From positions 434,001 to 498,000 of the forward strand of contig OZ017746.1 of NCBI GenBank assembly GCA_963969365.1: DNA of 64,000 nucleotides. Direction: 5' to 3'. The stretch's first letter is position 1. Each line of letters opens with the position of its first letter. Below are positions 33,401-44,600 of the stretch, in pieces. Both the position numbers and the translations under genes were made by a program. This DNA is from Asterochloris sp. CNOR1 (Eukaryota > Chlorophyta > Trebouxiophyceae > Trebouxiales > Trebouxiaceae). The notes under the pieces were generated by a model. That model was not told the origin of the DNA, ran no database searches, and worked only from the letters and a program-made list of their open reading frames with translations.

Positions 33401-35051
33401 TGCTGCTGTTGTGTTTTTATGGCCAGAAAGTTGGGCAATCTGTGGAACATTGTCGCCATGTGTCATGCTGCTGAGCAGAGGCTGGGCTTGCCTTGAGCCA
33501 AATCAGGTGCATCTGCTGTTGGTTTACTTGGCAGTCAATGTGATGTGGCTCAACTGCTCAGTCTTGTGGGGCACTCGAGCGGAGCTGACACTAGCTTGGT
33601 AAGTGTCAGCATGCTGTCACACCTTCACAACAGGCTTGCTGCAGACTGGCAGCGGCCCTGACGGTCTCAGTGGCCGCGTCAAGCATCAACTCGTCAGTCT
33701 GACACCTGCCACACCCCTGGTACAGCAACGAGCACATGGCCATCATTAGCTGAGTGTTGAGTCTTGCACCTGCATCTGTCTATGCTTCAGTCAAGCTTCC
33801 CCAACAGGCTGACTGATTACAGTCCTGACTCCTTTGCGGCAGCATCGCATGACACATGATTGACTTACACACCTGCATTCATGTGTGCTGCAGCCAAGTC
33901 TCCCACACAAGCGAAGAGCGACCATTGCCAGGTACTACTACATGCACAAGGCAGACCTGGACCCCTGTGCAGATCCTGTTGCCAGGACGCGGCGAGCGCC
34001 TAAGGCTGCACCGGATGCTGCTGCTGAGTCCGCAGCCAGGCATGCTGCCAGGGCAGGCTTGCCTGCTGTCAAGGTTGCAGCCCCCGCAGGCGATAGGGCG
34101 GCAGCAGCAGGCAGTGCAGCCGACAGGGCTGGCACTGACTGGTCGCCTGTAGAGGTGGATGCCCGTGTTGCCGTGCGGAGGCAGCGGGGCAGCCCCCTTC
34201 TGGACGACTAGGCTGCGCTCAAGGTACACGTTATGCAAGCCCGCATGGACCATTCGCTGGCAAGCACAGAAGAGAGGCCCCGGAGTCACCGTTTATGAGG
34301 CCAGCAGCTTGGCACACTTGAGTTCTGCAGTGTTCCCACCTCTGGTCCCCTGCCTGACTGCAGGCTGCCCTACCAGAGAGGCCAGTGGGCAACCTTCATT
34401 CCTTCTGGAACAGCAACCGCTCCTCAGGCCTTCATCTGGAGCAGTACAATGAGGCACTCCTGCTGATGAAGCTGCTGGCCTCGGCCAAGCAGGCCGGCAG
34501 CAGGTCTTGGGCCGAGTGGCCAGTGCAGGCAGCAGGCCAGGCGCAGCAGCAGCTGCAAGCAGGGTGGCAGGAGAGGTTGGAGAGCCCCAGCAGGGCGGGC
34601 CTCTTGCAGCCCAAGCCGACTGCAGTAGGCAGGATGCCACCACAGGCAGCAAGAGGCAGTCTGCAGTGGCAGACTGGCCCAACGATGTGGCTCACTCAAG
34701 GCAGCGGTCTGCACCCCCTCCCAGACCTGCTGAGGGCAAGCAGCCTGCTGCTGCTGCACAGCAGGCTGCAAGGGAGGACTCCAAGCCCACAGGCGCCACC
34801 TTGGGCCATGGGCAGTCACTCAAGCGCAAGGTGCCTGCTCGCCCCAGCAACAACCCACAAGCTGCAGCTGCAGAGCAGACTAGAGCCGTTGCTTCTGGGC
34901 AACAGGGTGGCGCTGACGTGACAGCAAGGCAGCAGCGGCTGGTGCGCAGCAAGCCTGGTCTGCCAGAATCTAGCCCGGAGCCGGTGCAGAATGGATCTGA
35001 GGAGCCCAGACCCTCTCAGTCTGCCCAGAAGAAGCCAAGACTAGGTGGTCC
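27433..35051 (+). CDS. Myb-like protein with four repeats, each split by an intron
   Basis: A long Ala/Pro/Gln-rich N-terminus (27433–28530), then four Myb/SANT-like repeats. Each is split by a phase-0 intron after a GHQWxKIQ core. Repeat 1: GSWSSVEVGILKRELRRLGH (exon ending 28622) plus LALPHKSKIAIAHYFTAHK (exon 29493–29690, which also starts repeat 2). Repeat 2 ends in exon 30716–30829. Repeat 3 uses exon 31314–31454 and 32221–32334. Repeat 4 uses 32818–32949 and the exon from 33894. W–x18–W spacing and the basic second half (SLPHKRRxxIARYYxxHKAD) fit a Myb fold, and nuclear DNA binding is the family inference. A low-complexity C-terminal exon (to SAQKKPRLG, about 35048) has basic clusters. 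Splicing in the N-terminus is unsettled: an in-frame TAG at 27799 and a frame change between 28200 and 28420. Confidence 0.65.
29493..33893 (+). repeat. tandem array of Myb exon–intron units (1.2–1.7 kb each)
   Basis: Units starting at 29493, 30716 and 32221, with a fourth starting at 33894, share exons and also intron sequence. For example, aggtctcaaacagtggccctgtcaagca occurs near 30475 and 32008, with a diverged form near 33665; gcagagaggccgctgtgttg occurs near 30900 and 32403; and agatgctgtgcaggcggaggtgc occurs near 31240 and 32738. Exon divergence between units is modest while the introns carry indels. Confidence 0.85.
29700..29900 (+). repeat. 63–64-bp minisatellite in Myb introns
   Basis: Units marked by aggtgcatggccgccagt recur at 63–64-bp spacing (29724, 29787, 29851), with gggcttgctgctgggcttg between them. 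Shorter arrays with the same motif and spacing lie in the corresponding introns near 31490–31555 and 32977–33045. Confidence 0.8.
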
Positions 35052-35346
35052 CCCGCATCAGTATCTTCTTGCAAATTGTGAGCAACGCTGTCAAGGTCAC
35101 ATGCAATAGTATTCCAAGTATGGACTTGTCACCCCCTAGGTGAGGGGTGAGCCTACAGAACTTTGGGGTTTCCGTGCTGCAAGATGACAGGATGTGAGTG
35201 GTGCCCTGTTGCAGGTGACGCCAGGCCCTTGCTGATGAGCCTCATGACATCTGTGTGGGGCTTGCTGCAAGATGAGGGGCTGTCAGTGGTCATTGTTGCA
35301 GCCAGGAGGAACAGCACTGACTCCCCATTCCCCTTCATGTCTGTAG

Positions 35347-35496
35347 GGCAAACGCATCATCCCATTTGTGTTGGGCGGTGTGACTCGCAGCGAGATGCGA
35401 GTGGCTCACAAGCTGACGGCTTGCACAGGGCGGGAAGTGCTGCTGGGGGGGACTAGTGCAGACAACCCGTCAGAGTTTTTCTTGCAGCAGCTGCAG
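35347..35496 (+). pseudogene. orphan exon of a Sec1/Munc18-type (SM) protein
   Basis: An exon bounded by ctgtag and GTCAGC and open for 50 codons. It reads GKRIIPFVLGGVTRSEMRVA, HKLTACTGREVLLGG, then ADNPSEFFLQQLQ. This matches the C-terminal segment of plant SM proteins of the KEULE class (FVGGATRSELRVCHKLT…REVILGS…). No other SM exon is visible for several kilobases on either side, whereas a full SM protein is about 600–700 aa. It is therefore likely a dislodged exon, or an exon recruited by a neighbouring gene. The exon itself carries no stop codon. Confidence 0.6.
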
Positions 35497-36146
35497 GTCA
35501 GCACTCTTGTGGTTGCCTGGAGATGGGGTTGCATGTGCTTGAGCCCTGGTAGCAATGGCATGGATGCTGAGACCGATCTTGTCATGTCTACTGAAGGTAG
35601 ACGTGGGCGGCCACCACGTCATCCAGCGTCTGCATTGATATCAACACCTGCAACTGAAGGCAAATGGTATTTGCCAAGTAGCAGAAAGCAGCCTGTGTAT
35701 TGTCCATGTCTCTGCCATGATGCTTCTGAGCACAGCTGTAGCTGCAGCAGCTTCCACTGTTGTCAAATGCCTGCAGGATCTTGGATCCCTGGATCAAGTG
35801 GCACTGGAGATTGATGGTGAAGGCGCTGGCTCAGGGTTGCGCCCACTGCAGACCTCAATCTACTGAGTGCATTGACCTGAGCTGCTAGGCTAGGTTGATC
35901 TGACTGCTTTGTCCTGCTGTTCAAAGTGTTGAAATGCTTGGATTGGATTCAAGAAGTTTTTGCAGCTGCAGGGGCTTATTTAGAGAGCACTCACTTCAGG
36001 GAATCATTGGTGGAACATTTCCTTTCTCTCCTGTTGGCCTGATCTGGGGTGGGCTGGGCATGCCTATGCTGCAGCCATGCAGGTCGATCGCTTCCTGCTC
36101 AGGTGAGATGCCTGCTCCGTTGCAGTGTAACGGCCTTCCCGCGCAG
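35497..36146. other. spacer and probable unresolved 5' exons of the methyltransferase gene
   Basis: I see no exon that can be fixed by homology. The N-terminus of the downstream methyltransferase must begin here or slightly upstream; ATG codons at 35935 and 36077 are candidates. Confidence 0.4.
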
Positions 36147-37183
36147 GTGAAGCTGCTGCTTGAGACCCTCCTGATCTTGCTGGTAGCCTTCAGGAACCCT
36201 GAGAAAGCCGAGCTCAACCAATACTGGTACTCCAAGCAAACTGTGCTCTGCATCGCAGAGGTGACGCTTTGTGCATGAGACATTGTGTGCACAGATTAAG
36301 CACAGACCAGTACACCAGTGCACGCTCTCCCGTGATTCTTCACAGGAAGTAAGCTGCATCGCCAAGCGTGCAGCCTTTCTTTCCACTCCTAGCATCTATT
36401 TCAGCCTCAGCAAGGCAAGAATGCAGCATGCTCTGCAGGCATCTCGTCACCTGCAAGCTGCATGACAAGCTGCTATGGCGCTCTTGACACAAGTCACGTC
36501 CCCATCCATTGCTGCACCAGCACCTGTATCAAGTCTGGCCGCAGCGACCCTCCTTTGGGTGTGCAGACCTCTGATGTCCGTAAGCAGTCCTGCCTCTTTG
36601 ACCTGGACAACAAGTTTGCCACAGAGCCTGGATTTATTTGCTTTGACTTCCAGCGCCCGGAGGACATCCCTAGTAATGTCCACCAGGCCTTTGACTGCGT
36701 GATCATTGACCCACCCTTCATCACTGAGGAGGTCTGGCGCCTCTATGCAGCAGCCACCCAGCTCCTGCTGGCCCCTTCAGGTAGATAACTCGCTTGGCAA
36801 CTTGCAGCTGAGGTCTTCAAATGCAGTCTGACTCTGACTTGCTCCATTCTGACATCTCCTGCTACAATGGTGGGCCCATGACATGGTGTCATGTGTACGC
36901 AGAGACAGGTTGATAAGGTGTCCATGTGTGCAGGGAAAATCATTGCTACCACGATAGCTGAGAATGCAGCTCTCCTCAAAGAACTCCTTGGTGTTTCCCC
37001 ACAGCCCTACAAGCCATGCATTCCCCACCTAGTAAGTGCACTATTTTTTTGGCACAGCTGCTTTGCTATTGTGCTGCTTCTGACACAGGCCCCGTGCATT
37101 TGCAGGTGTTCCAGTATGACCTGTATACCAACTACAGCAGCACGCGCTTCTCCCAACCAAATAATGAGATTGCTACAGACTGA
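36147..37183 (+). CDS. EEF1AKMT1: EEF1A lysine methyltransferase 1 / EFM5-like
   Basis: Exons: about 36147–36260, 36346–36414, 36567–36780, 36934–37031 and 37106–37183; all but the first have checked phases. The segments follow EEF1AKMT1 (N6AMT2) in order: AELNQYWYSKQT, FLSTPSIYFSLSK, SCLFDLDNKFATEPGF, FDFQRPEDIPSN, the catalytic-type FDCVIIDPPFITEEVWRLY, GKIIATTIAENAALLKELLG, YKPCIPHL and VFQYDLYTNYSSTRFSQPN. DPPF is the active-site motif shared with N6-adenine methyltransferases. The family methylates a lysine of translation elongation factor 1A. Intron 2 (36415–36566) seems to use a GC donor (AAG|GCAAGA). The N-terminus, including the start codon, is not resolved. Confidence 0.9.
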
Positions 37184-37380
37184 ATTTTCATGACCTGAGA
37201 GCAAGTCAATGGCTCCTTCAAGTTGACCATGTGATCGCCAGATCGAGGTGTGACTTCCCAATGCCTGCCCCTTTCGTGAACACGCAATTTTGGGACCAAT
37301 ACGAGCCAAGCCCAAGTCTTGAAGGCGAGCTCTAAAACTGCCTATGCTGCCCAGATGTTTGCCAGGCAATCCAGGCACAC

Positions 37381-38482
37381 ATGCATGCAGAATTGCTTGG
37401 GGCGCCAGCTGAAGACCAGGTCACAAGCAGTCCTACAGTCGTGGATGGCAGTGCGCAAGGGCTTTTGTGCAGCAGCAGTGAGAAGCAGGCATGTCAGTCA
37501 CCTGAGTCTGCTCAGCAGGCGCACACGGGTTCCCAGGAAGTACAGGAGCCAAGGGCACAGGAGCTCTCAGATGGGCGCAGCCAGATGCTGCCTGCTGACA
37601 GAGCGGTGCCTACCAGGAAGCGCGAGAAGACTGATGAGCTGCAAGACTTTGGCAGCGTTTCCTGGCTGCCCACAGCTGGTGCATGGGCAGAAAGCCTGCC
37701 AGCACCCATAACAATGCCACATGTGATCATCACAGCCAAGGCGGGGGGCCGCCAAGCAGGGCTCGTGCAGCCAGACAGGTCCAGCAAGAGGAGGAAGTAG
37801 CGTCCTGAGCTGCGCCCCCAGGCGCTGCAGGAGCAACAGCAGCAGGCTGTGCCCCCCGGCATCACAGAGTCAGCAGGTGCTGCCTGCTCCGATGGCGATC
37901 ATGCCACTGGCAGGGAGGCAGGGGCCCAGCTGCAATGCCACCCCTCCGGCAGCATGGACTATGGCTCCACAGCAAGGCAGCACCCCGGCAGCTCCCCGGG
38001 ACCAGCAGCTGCCAGCAAGCAGCAGCCAAGACTTGAGGCAGTAAGCACTCCGGTCCCTGGATGGAATCAGAGGAGGACATTAGCTGGTCTTGCAACTGCA
38101 GGTGAGATATGCATTTAAAGCAAATTACAGACTGTGGCAGCTTTGTGAGGACAATGAATGGGTGTTCACAATTCTTTCATCAGGTGCTGCAGGTGCTGGG
38201 CATTCAGGCAGCGGGATCACTTGGAATGCTGCAAGTGGCGATGAGACAGCAGCCAGGCCTGCTGTTGCCTTGCAGCAATCTGCCCAAGCTGCCAGACACC
38301 CGTGCAGGCCCATGAACTGCAGCTCAGACACCCCACAGCCCAAGGATTGCGCTGATATTGATCTGGAGCCGCATGCGTCCTCCCCCGCCCAGGCCACACT
38401 GACCCATTGGACTAAGAAGCAGCACAGACGAAACGGCATTCTGGACTTGTGGTCACGCAATGGCAATATGGCCATGCGATAG
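37381..38482 (+). CDS. unrecognised gene, low-complexity with basic C-terminus
   Basis: ATG 37381 opens a Gln/Ser/Glu-rich stretch (EKQACQSPESAQQAHTGSQE) with two basic clusters (TRKREK; SSKRRK). The frame meets TAG at 37798 unless an intron removes it (GTCCAG donor in DRSS and cccccag acceptor at about 37820). A second open stretch (from 37840) ends at a GTGAGA donor at 38101 and joins in phase to the exon from about 38184. The last exon ends LTHWTKKQHRRNGILDLW, then SRNGNMAMR, with TAG at 38480. The conserved-looking tail may be a short interaction motif, but I cannot name it. It could be one gene or two. Confidence 0.45.
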
Positions 38483-38618
38483 ACTGTCCCATGCGCCTTG
38501 TGACTGAAAGCAACAGGCCCCTTTTGCTGAAACGTAAGAGACATTCTTCGGCTGCTCAAGTCATCCGTTCATGACCAGGCCTGCCACAAAGTTTGACCAC
38601 AGGATTGGGGCTTGCGAG

Positions 38619-41600
38619 ATGTTTTCGCTGAGCCAGCTGGAGCGTGGTGCAGTGCTCCTGGCTGCTGTGTTGGTCGCATGTGCGGGCAGCCCAGCAGCGG
38701 CGACGCAGGATCAGAAACTCTCAGCACGACCTGTGTCAGAGGGGCTGCCAGCATCATTTGATGAAGGCAAAGACCAGGCATGGGCTCGCATGGAAGAGGC
38801 TTTATGGGATACAGCCAGGCCTTATGTACAGGTGAGCCTGCGATGTTGCACCACGTCACATGATGCTGGTGCAATAATGTGGCACCACCAGGGCATCACA
38901 CCCCTAGGTCTGCACAGCCTAAGCCTCAGAGCAAGCTGATATCAGCATCAGTCCTGCTTCCAGCAGTGCCTGCAGCACGATCCGACAGGTGCACCAGCCT
39001 TCCTGCAATTGTGTCAGCAGGTTGCGGTCTAGCTGCAGCCCTAGGCGTAACCAGCTGGTGCAGCAGTGACTCAGACGCAGTATCTCAATCTGACACAGTC
39101 GTGCTCCTGAGCCGTGCGCCTGCGGCACATGCCACTCCACAGCATCTGGGGGCAGTATCAAATGTCTCAGTGACATGCAGTTCTGCCTGGGAGACAATGC
39201 ACGGCGTGTGCTGAACACCCTTGCAGAGTCCTTCCCATTGCCGCTGCCCTCTGGTCCACAAGACGACGAGCTATGCAGGAACAGCACCACGCTCAGTGTT
39301 CACCTCTGCACGCCTAAAGACCTCCTCTACTACTACAGGGTGAGCTTGCTGTTCAGCTTGGGGCATAGGTTGCTCAGCTCATAGTGAATTGGAGCCTTGT
39401 GGCGCCTGCTGTCTTCTCTGGAGTTCAGCAGGCATGCACCTCTGAACCTGCAGAGCGGCTGCACTCCCTTCAGAGGAATACGCTGCTTGGCTGGCTTGCA
39501 TGCCCGGCATGCGGAGCAGGGCTGGCCTTGCGGCAACAGAATCACAGCATGCAGCTTTCTTCAGATGGCATCTGCTTCTCAGCCTGCTTTGCGTCACACA
39601 GACAGGCAGGCGTGGGCTCAAGGGACGCTGTGCGGCCAGCATGTGACGCCTCCTGCACTGCAATCCTCAAGAGTAACGTTGCTGTGCACCTGGCAGCGAC
39701 AATGTCCAGCAGAGCCGCAGATGCTGACTGCCCCTCTTTGTGGGTGTGCAGTACCTGCTCATGACAGACAACCCTGAGCACCTCCCCAACACGCCGTCAT
39801 GCCCAGACGGCCTGACCACAGATGTCTGCACCCCTGGCTTCTTTGATGAGGTCAATCTGCCTGATGCACAGGCCTTGCAGGATCCTGTCGCCCACCAGTG
39901 TTGCCCAGGCAAGTCTCAGACAAGGATCTCAATAGCTGTCTGCAATCTCAAACGCTTTTGCTGGCCAGCCCATGCTCACCCCATGCTGGCAGCAAGGTGA
40001 GGAAATGCTGCGGCCTCCGGCTGCCAGCTCAGCTGGGATGGCGGTGATTCAACAGCCCTGACACGCGCTCTTGCTGGCTGCAGGGTATTTCTGCCCACCC
40101 ATGCTGACCTGTCTAATCCCCTGCCCTCTGGGTGCCATGTGCCCCAGGTGGGTGCCTGCCAGCTGTTCCTGCTGCTGACGGCTGCTGCATCACATTCTCC
40201 ATGATATCACTTTGGACAGGCCTTTGGTCATTGCTGATCGATCATAGCCCTCAGAAGCACTCTGACGGCACATGGGTCTGCAGGGCATGGCCTGCTGACC
40301 CTCCCAAAGAGTTCTTGGATGAGCTGAAGCCCGTGCCTGGCAGGCAGACCAACAAGTGAGCACGCAGACTGCCTGCCCGCTGCAGGTCTGGAGATGCTCT
40401 GCAGCCTGGCTTCACCCCATGAGGCTGCATATTGCAAGGTTGGCTGTGCTCCATGCAGGTGGTGTGCTCCCTATGGATACAAGGAAAGGGCCAACCTGGG
40501 ATGCGGAGGGGCGGACAAGTGTGAGCTGCTGGCCTGGAGGGTGATCGCAGTGCGCTGTGCAGCCCTGGCTTGACCTAAGGTGCATGGTAGATCCGCCACA
40601 TCGCATGCGCAGCTGGTGGCTGATGCCAGCATGTGGCTGCAGGGACTGTCATACCTGAGTGGGCCTTTCCAGGCTTCACTTGGGTGGCATCAGGCAACAT
40701 GTACTGTGAGGCCGGCTGGTTCTGCCCAAACACGACCACTCAGGTAAAATGCCCTCTTGCTTCCCAAACACGAGCACTCAGGTGCAGTGCCCTCGCTTCC
40801 TTTGTAGCCTGCAGCATGAGGCCTGCTCCTGGTCCCGCCGCTCAGTCAGAGCTGCCGGCCCCAGCACAGTTGGGCATCAGTCACAGCAGCACACTGTTGC
40901 CCACAGCCTGCAGATCCCGCAGCTGGCTCACTTCAAGTCCCTCAAACGCTGTGTGATGAGTGCCTGCAGCTGCCCTGCCCAAAAGGCCACTACTGCAAGA
41001 GGGGCAGCACTGCCCCCACTCCCTGCCCACCCCTGATGACCTGCCCCAAGTACTCTGAGATCCCCACGGACAACTACTCAGGCGTCCTCGTGGATGGGCT
41101 GCTGTTTGCAGCGCTGTGGGTCATCTGGCAGCTGTCCAGATGGTGAGCCCACACCGTGCCACAGTCCTCCTGCCGCCTCATTGCCGCAGTTGAGTGGCAA
41201 TGCTGGGCAACGTATCAGCATGTCAGGCCTGCAGAGCCACCCTGCCTGCAGGTACAACAGAGTGTTGCGCAAGCTCAACAGGAGGCAGCGCCTGCGCCTG
41301 ACAGCTGAGGCCTACCCAGCCCCGGCCACCTTCTTTACCCAGTCTGGCCTGGAGGCTCCCCTTGCAGCTGCAGACCCCAAGCTGGACCAGTCAGCTGCTG
41401 CTGACGGACAGAGCCTCCCTGCAACACCAGAGCGGCCTGTCCAGCCAGGAGCCACGACCACCAGTGGCCAGCCTGGGCCTGGGGCAGATGGGGCCATGCA
41501 CCTGGAGATGCAGGTGAGTGCCAGCAGTTTCACAGGTAAGGTATGCCACGCTGCTCTCCCTTACAACTCTGCATTCCGGCAGAAGTCACATCCTGCTGCT

Positions 41601-44600
41601 GAGATTCCGTGCCTGTCAGCCTTGGGCTGTCTGCTGGCAAGACTCATTGCCGTTGCTCGAAGAGTCTGCTGCACAGCTGCTCAAGTTGAGGGTGTTATGG
41701 TGATACAGACTGGCGTTCCACCCGCGGGGAGCCCTGGGGTGCTCAGTGAGGACATGAATGAGTCTGGCAGCGAGGTAAATGCCCTACTGGAGGGCAGGAC
41801 GCCTTCCAGCCGCCTGGGGCGCATAGCCAGTCAGTGAGCCAGCCTGACCCTGCAAGTTGGGCTGCTCTCTGCCTCTCTTGTCCTGCTCCTGTCTTGCAAA
41901 CATCGCCATGGCACACGCGAGGGATGCCGTTGCACGATGCAGCAGGACAGCGGATCAAAAGCTAGCCTTGCCAGGGTGCCGGTAGTTGCACTGCTTGGCT
42001 TCTGGGGCGATGGTGCTGTTGACCACAAAAGGTCATGTGCTGCATTTGCAAGCTGCTGTGCCCACAGTGTACCGGCTTGCCTGCAGCCTGAGCCCTAGCA
42101 AGCTGCGCAGCAAAAACGAGAAGCCTGGCCAGATCCCTGTCTGGGCGAGCTTTGGGGGGCCGCCAGCTTCCCCAGCAGCCATCAGGTCAATCAATGACGG
42201 GCCAGGCTTTGGGTCCAGTAGCACGTGAGCCTCTGAGACTTGTACAGGCTGTATATCCTTGGAGTTGAATGTAGTGTGTGCAGACCACATTGCCCAACGC
42301 TGGCCGTGGGGTACCCCATACAAGATCTGCCACGGCAAACAATGCCTGCAGCAGGCACTGCGTGAGCCCCACTTGACTCAGCCACACAGTGCAGGTGTGG
42401 GCATAGCCTTTGACTTCGCAACCTGTTGCGCACTGTGCTTTTGAACCCTGCCTTGCCTCCCGTGTAGGCTGCTCAGTCTGCCCTTCAGCAGTGTGCACGG
42501 TGGCCAGGCCACCATGCGCCCCAGCCTGACGGTGGAGTTCCGAAACCTGGGCCTGCGCCTCAAGGGGACAGGGAAGCGTGTGTTGGCAGGGGTGACAGGG
42601 CAGCTGCGGGGAGCGCACCTGACTGCCATTATGGGGCCCTCTGGGGCAGGTGGGGCAAGCTGCGTCTTTAAAAATTGGTTCGAGGCAGATTGGGGGTCAA
42701 ATCTGCGTGCTGAGCAGCTGTGTCGAGCCTGCGGCCCTTCAAAGTTCGTACAAGAGCACATGTGTCACCTGAGTGACTCATGCTGAGTGTGACTGCTCGA
42801 TGCAGCAGGCAGGGGCACTGAGGTGCACCTGCTTGAGTGGCTGCAGAGGAGGCAGCAACCTGCAACAATGCTGAACATGCCTCTGCTGCTGCCTCGCAGG
42901 GAAAACCTCATTGATGTCCACCCTGACTGGCAAGGCCTTCTATGGCACTCCCACAGGACACATCACTGTGAATGGCCAGCCGGGTTCGCTGCGACGCTTC
43001 AAGCGGGTGATGGGCTTCGTTCCGCAGGTGCGTCTGCCGCCAGCCAGGGATTGTTCCCATGCTTCACCCAGCTCCTGACGCACAGCATTGCCTTACCAGG
43101 CAGGTGTTGATCTTTGTCACTATTGCAAAGGTTGCAGGCTGGCTGGCATCAGCAAACCTCACTCTGATGCAGCTCCCCAGCCCACCATGAGCCCGTCACT
43201 ACCAAGGTCATGCAACTCTGTGTTTGCCCTCCTGCAGGCTGCTCTGTATGAATCGACAAGCATTGCAGCACTCATCGCACAGCCCACACTCCGCTTGCCC
43301 CTGCCCTCCCTGCTGCAGGATGACATCATGTACCCCATGCTGACTGTGGACGAGAACCTGACCTTCAGCGCCCGTATCAGGCTGCCTGCGGACTTCACTC
43401 ATGGGCAGCACCTTCACTATGTGGAGCAGGCCATCCAGGTGGGACGTGGAGTGCATGCAGCTGCCTGTCTCTGGGTGTGCTCGCCTCTGGGATGCAACAG
43501 GCATGGCTGGGGTGGCTAGTGCATACTTTGGCCGCTACAGTGCAGCCAAATCACAATCTGGAACGGTGTTCTCACGAGCAGATGCTGTATTCGAGGGTGA
43601 GCGTGCATCCTCTCACCTGGCATGTCATGTGCACTGGGTGAGGCTGCCATGTGTCAGGAGTGTTCCGCATCGGCATCTTGGCTGTAAGCTTGCAGCTGAT
43701 GCACAGGAGTCGTACAGGGCCAAACCGTCACAGCATGAAGGCTGGTGATGCAGGCTGTGGACGGACTTGTGGCGCTTCCTGCAGGTGCTGCAGCTGGATG
43801 ACATCCGGCACGAAGTCATTGGGGATGAGGAGACCAGGGGCATCAGGTGGGCGCATCCCTGTGCAGTGAGCTGTGTAGTGCACCACAGGGGCACTGCATG
43901 GGCATGGGCTGCATGAAGCTGACAGGCTTCAGTGAGCATGACAGCTAGCAAGGGTCTTACTCAGTCCTGCTGAGAAGGTGAAGCACCTGGTTCTAGTGCT
44001 TGCAAGCTTTCATGTTCAGCACCTCAGGATTGCAAGCCCTTGATGCAGTGGTGGGCAGCGAAAGCGAGTCAACATTGGCTTGGAGCTGGTGGCAGACCCC
44101 ATCCTGCTGTTTCTTGTGAGTATAGCTCTCCTGGCTGTCTGTCAGCCTTCAAAACTTCACAGCAAGCATGCAGGACAAGCAGTTGTCAGGACAGCCTGCC
44201 AGTGGCTGTTGGAATCTCTGCGCTGACAACAACCCCTCAGATCGATGACGTGCTCCTACCATACACACTGACTGCAAACAATGTGGCGCAGGATGAGCCA
44301 ACCAGTGGGCTGGATTCCACCTCTTCTAGGCTTGTTGTGAGGGCACTGCAGGAGGTGAGCCAGCTGACGCTGCAGCCATGCATTCACAGCAACCCCCAAA
44401 GCAGTTCTCCCCAGCAACAAACCCCTCTGCACGCAGACCTCACGTGCCAGACTTGCAGTTGAGGCCATGCCGAGCTCAAGCGTCCCCAGCCAGCAGCATC
44501 GGTGACTGCGCTGTATGCCAGTCAGCCAGCAGCATCGGTGACTGCGCTGTATGCCAGTCAGCCTGCGCCTGCCGGCTGCAAGTGCCCCCACATGGCCAGC

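Noticed and set aside
35163-35340. Exon upstream of the Sec1-type exon as part of the same SM protein
   Set aside because: The frame gives no SM-protein similarity, and no further SM blocks were found upstream.
37381-38482. C-terminal HRRNGILDLW as a PCNA-interacting (PIP) box
   Set aside because: The spacing of Q, I/L and aromatic residues does not fit the PIP consensus.
42660-42720. tRNA-like ggttcgag box near 42679
   Set aside because: No D or anticodon arm of correct spacing surrounds it.
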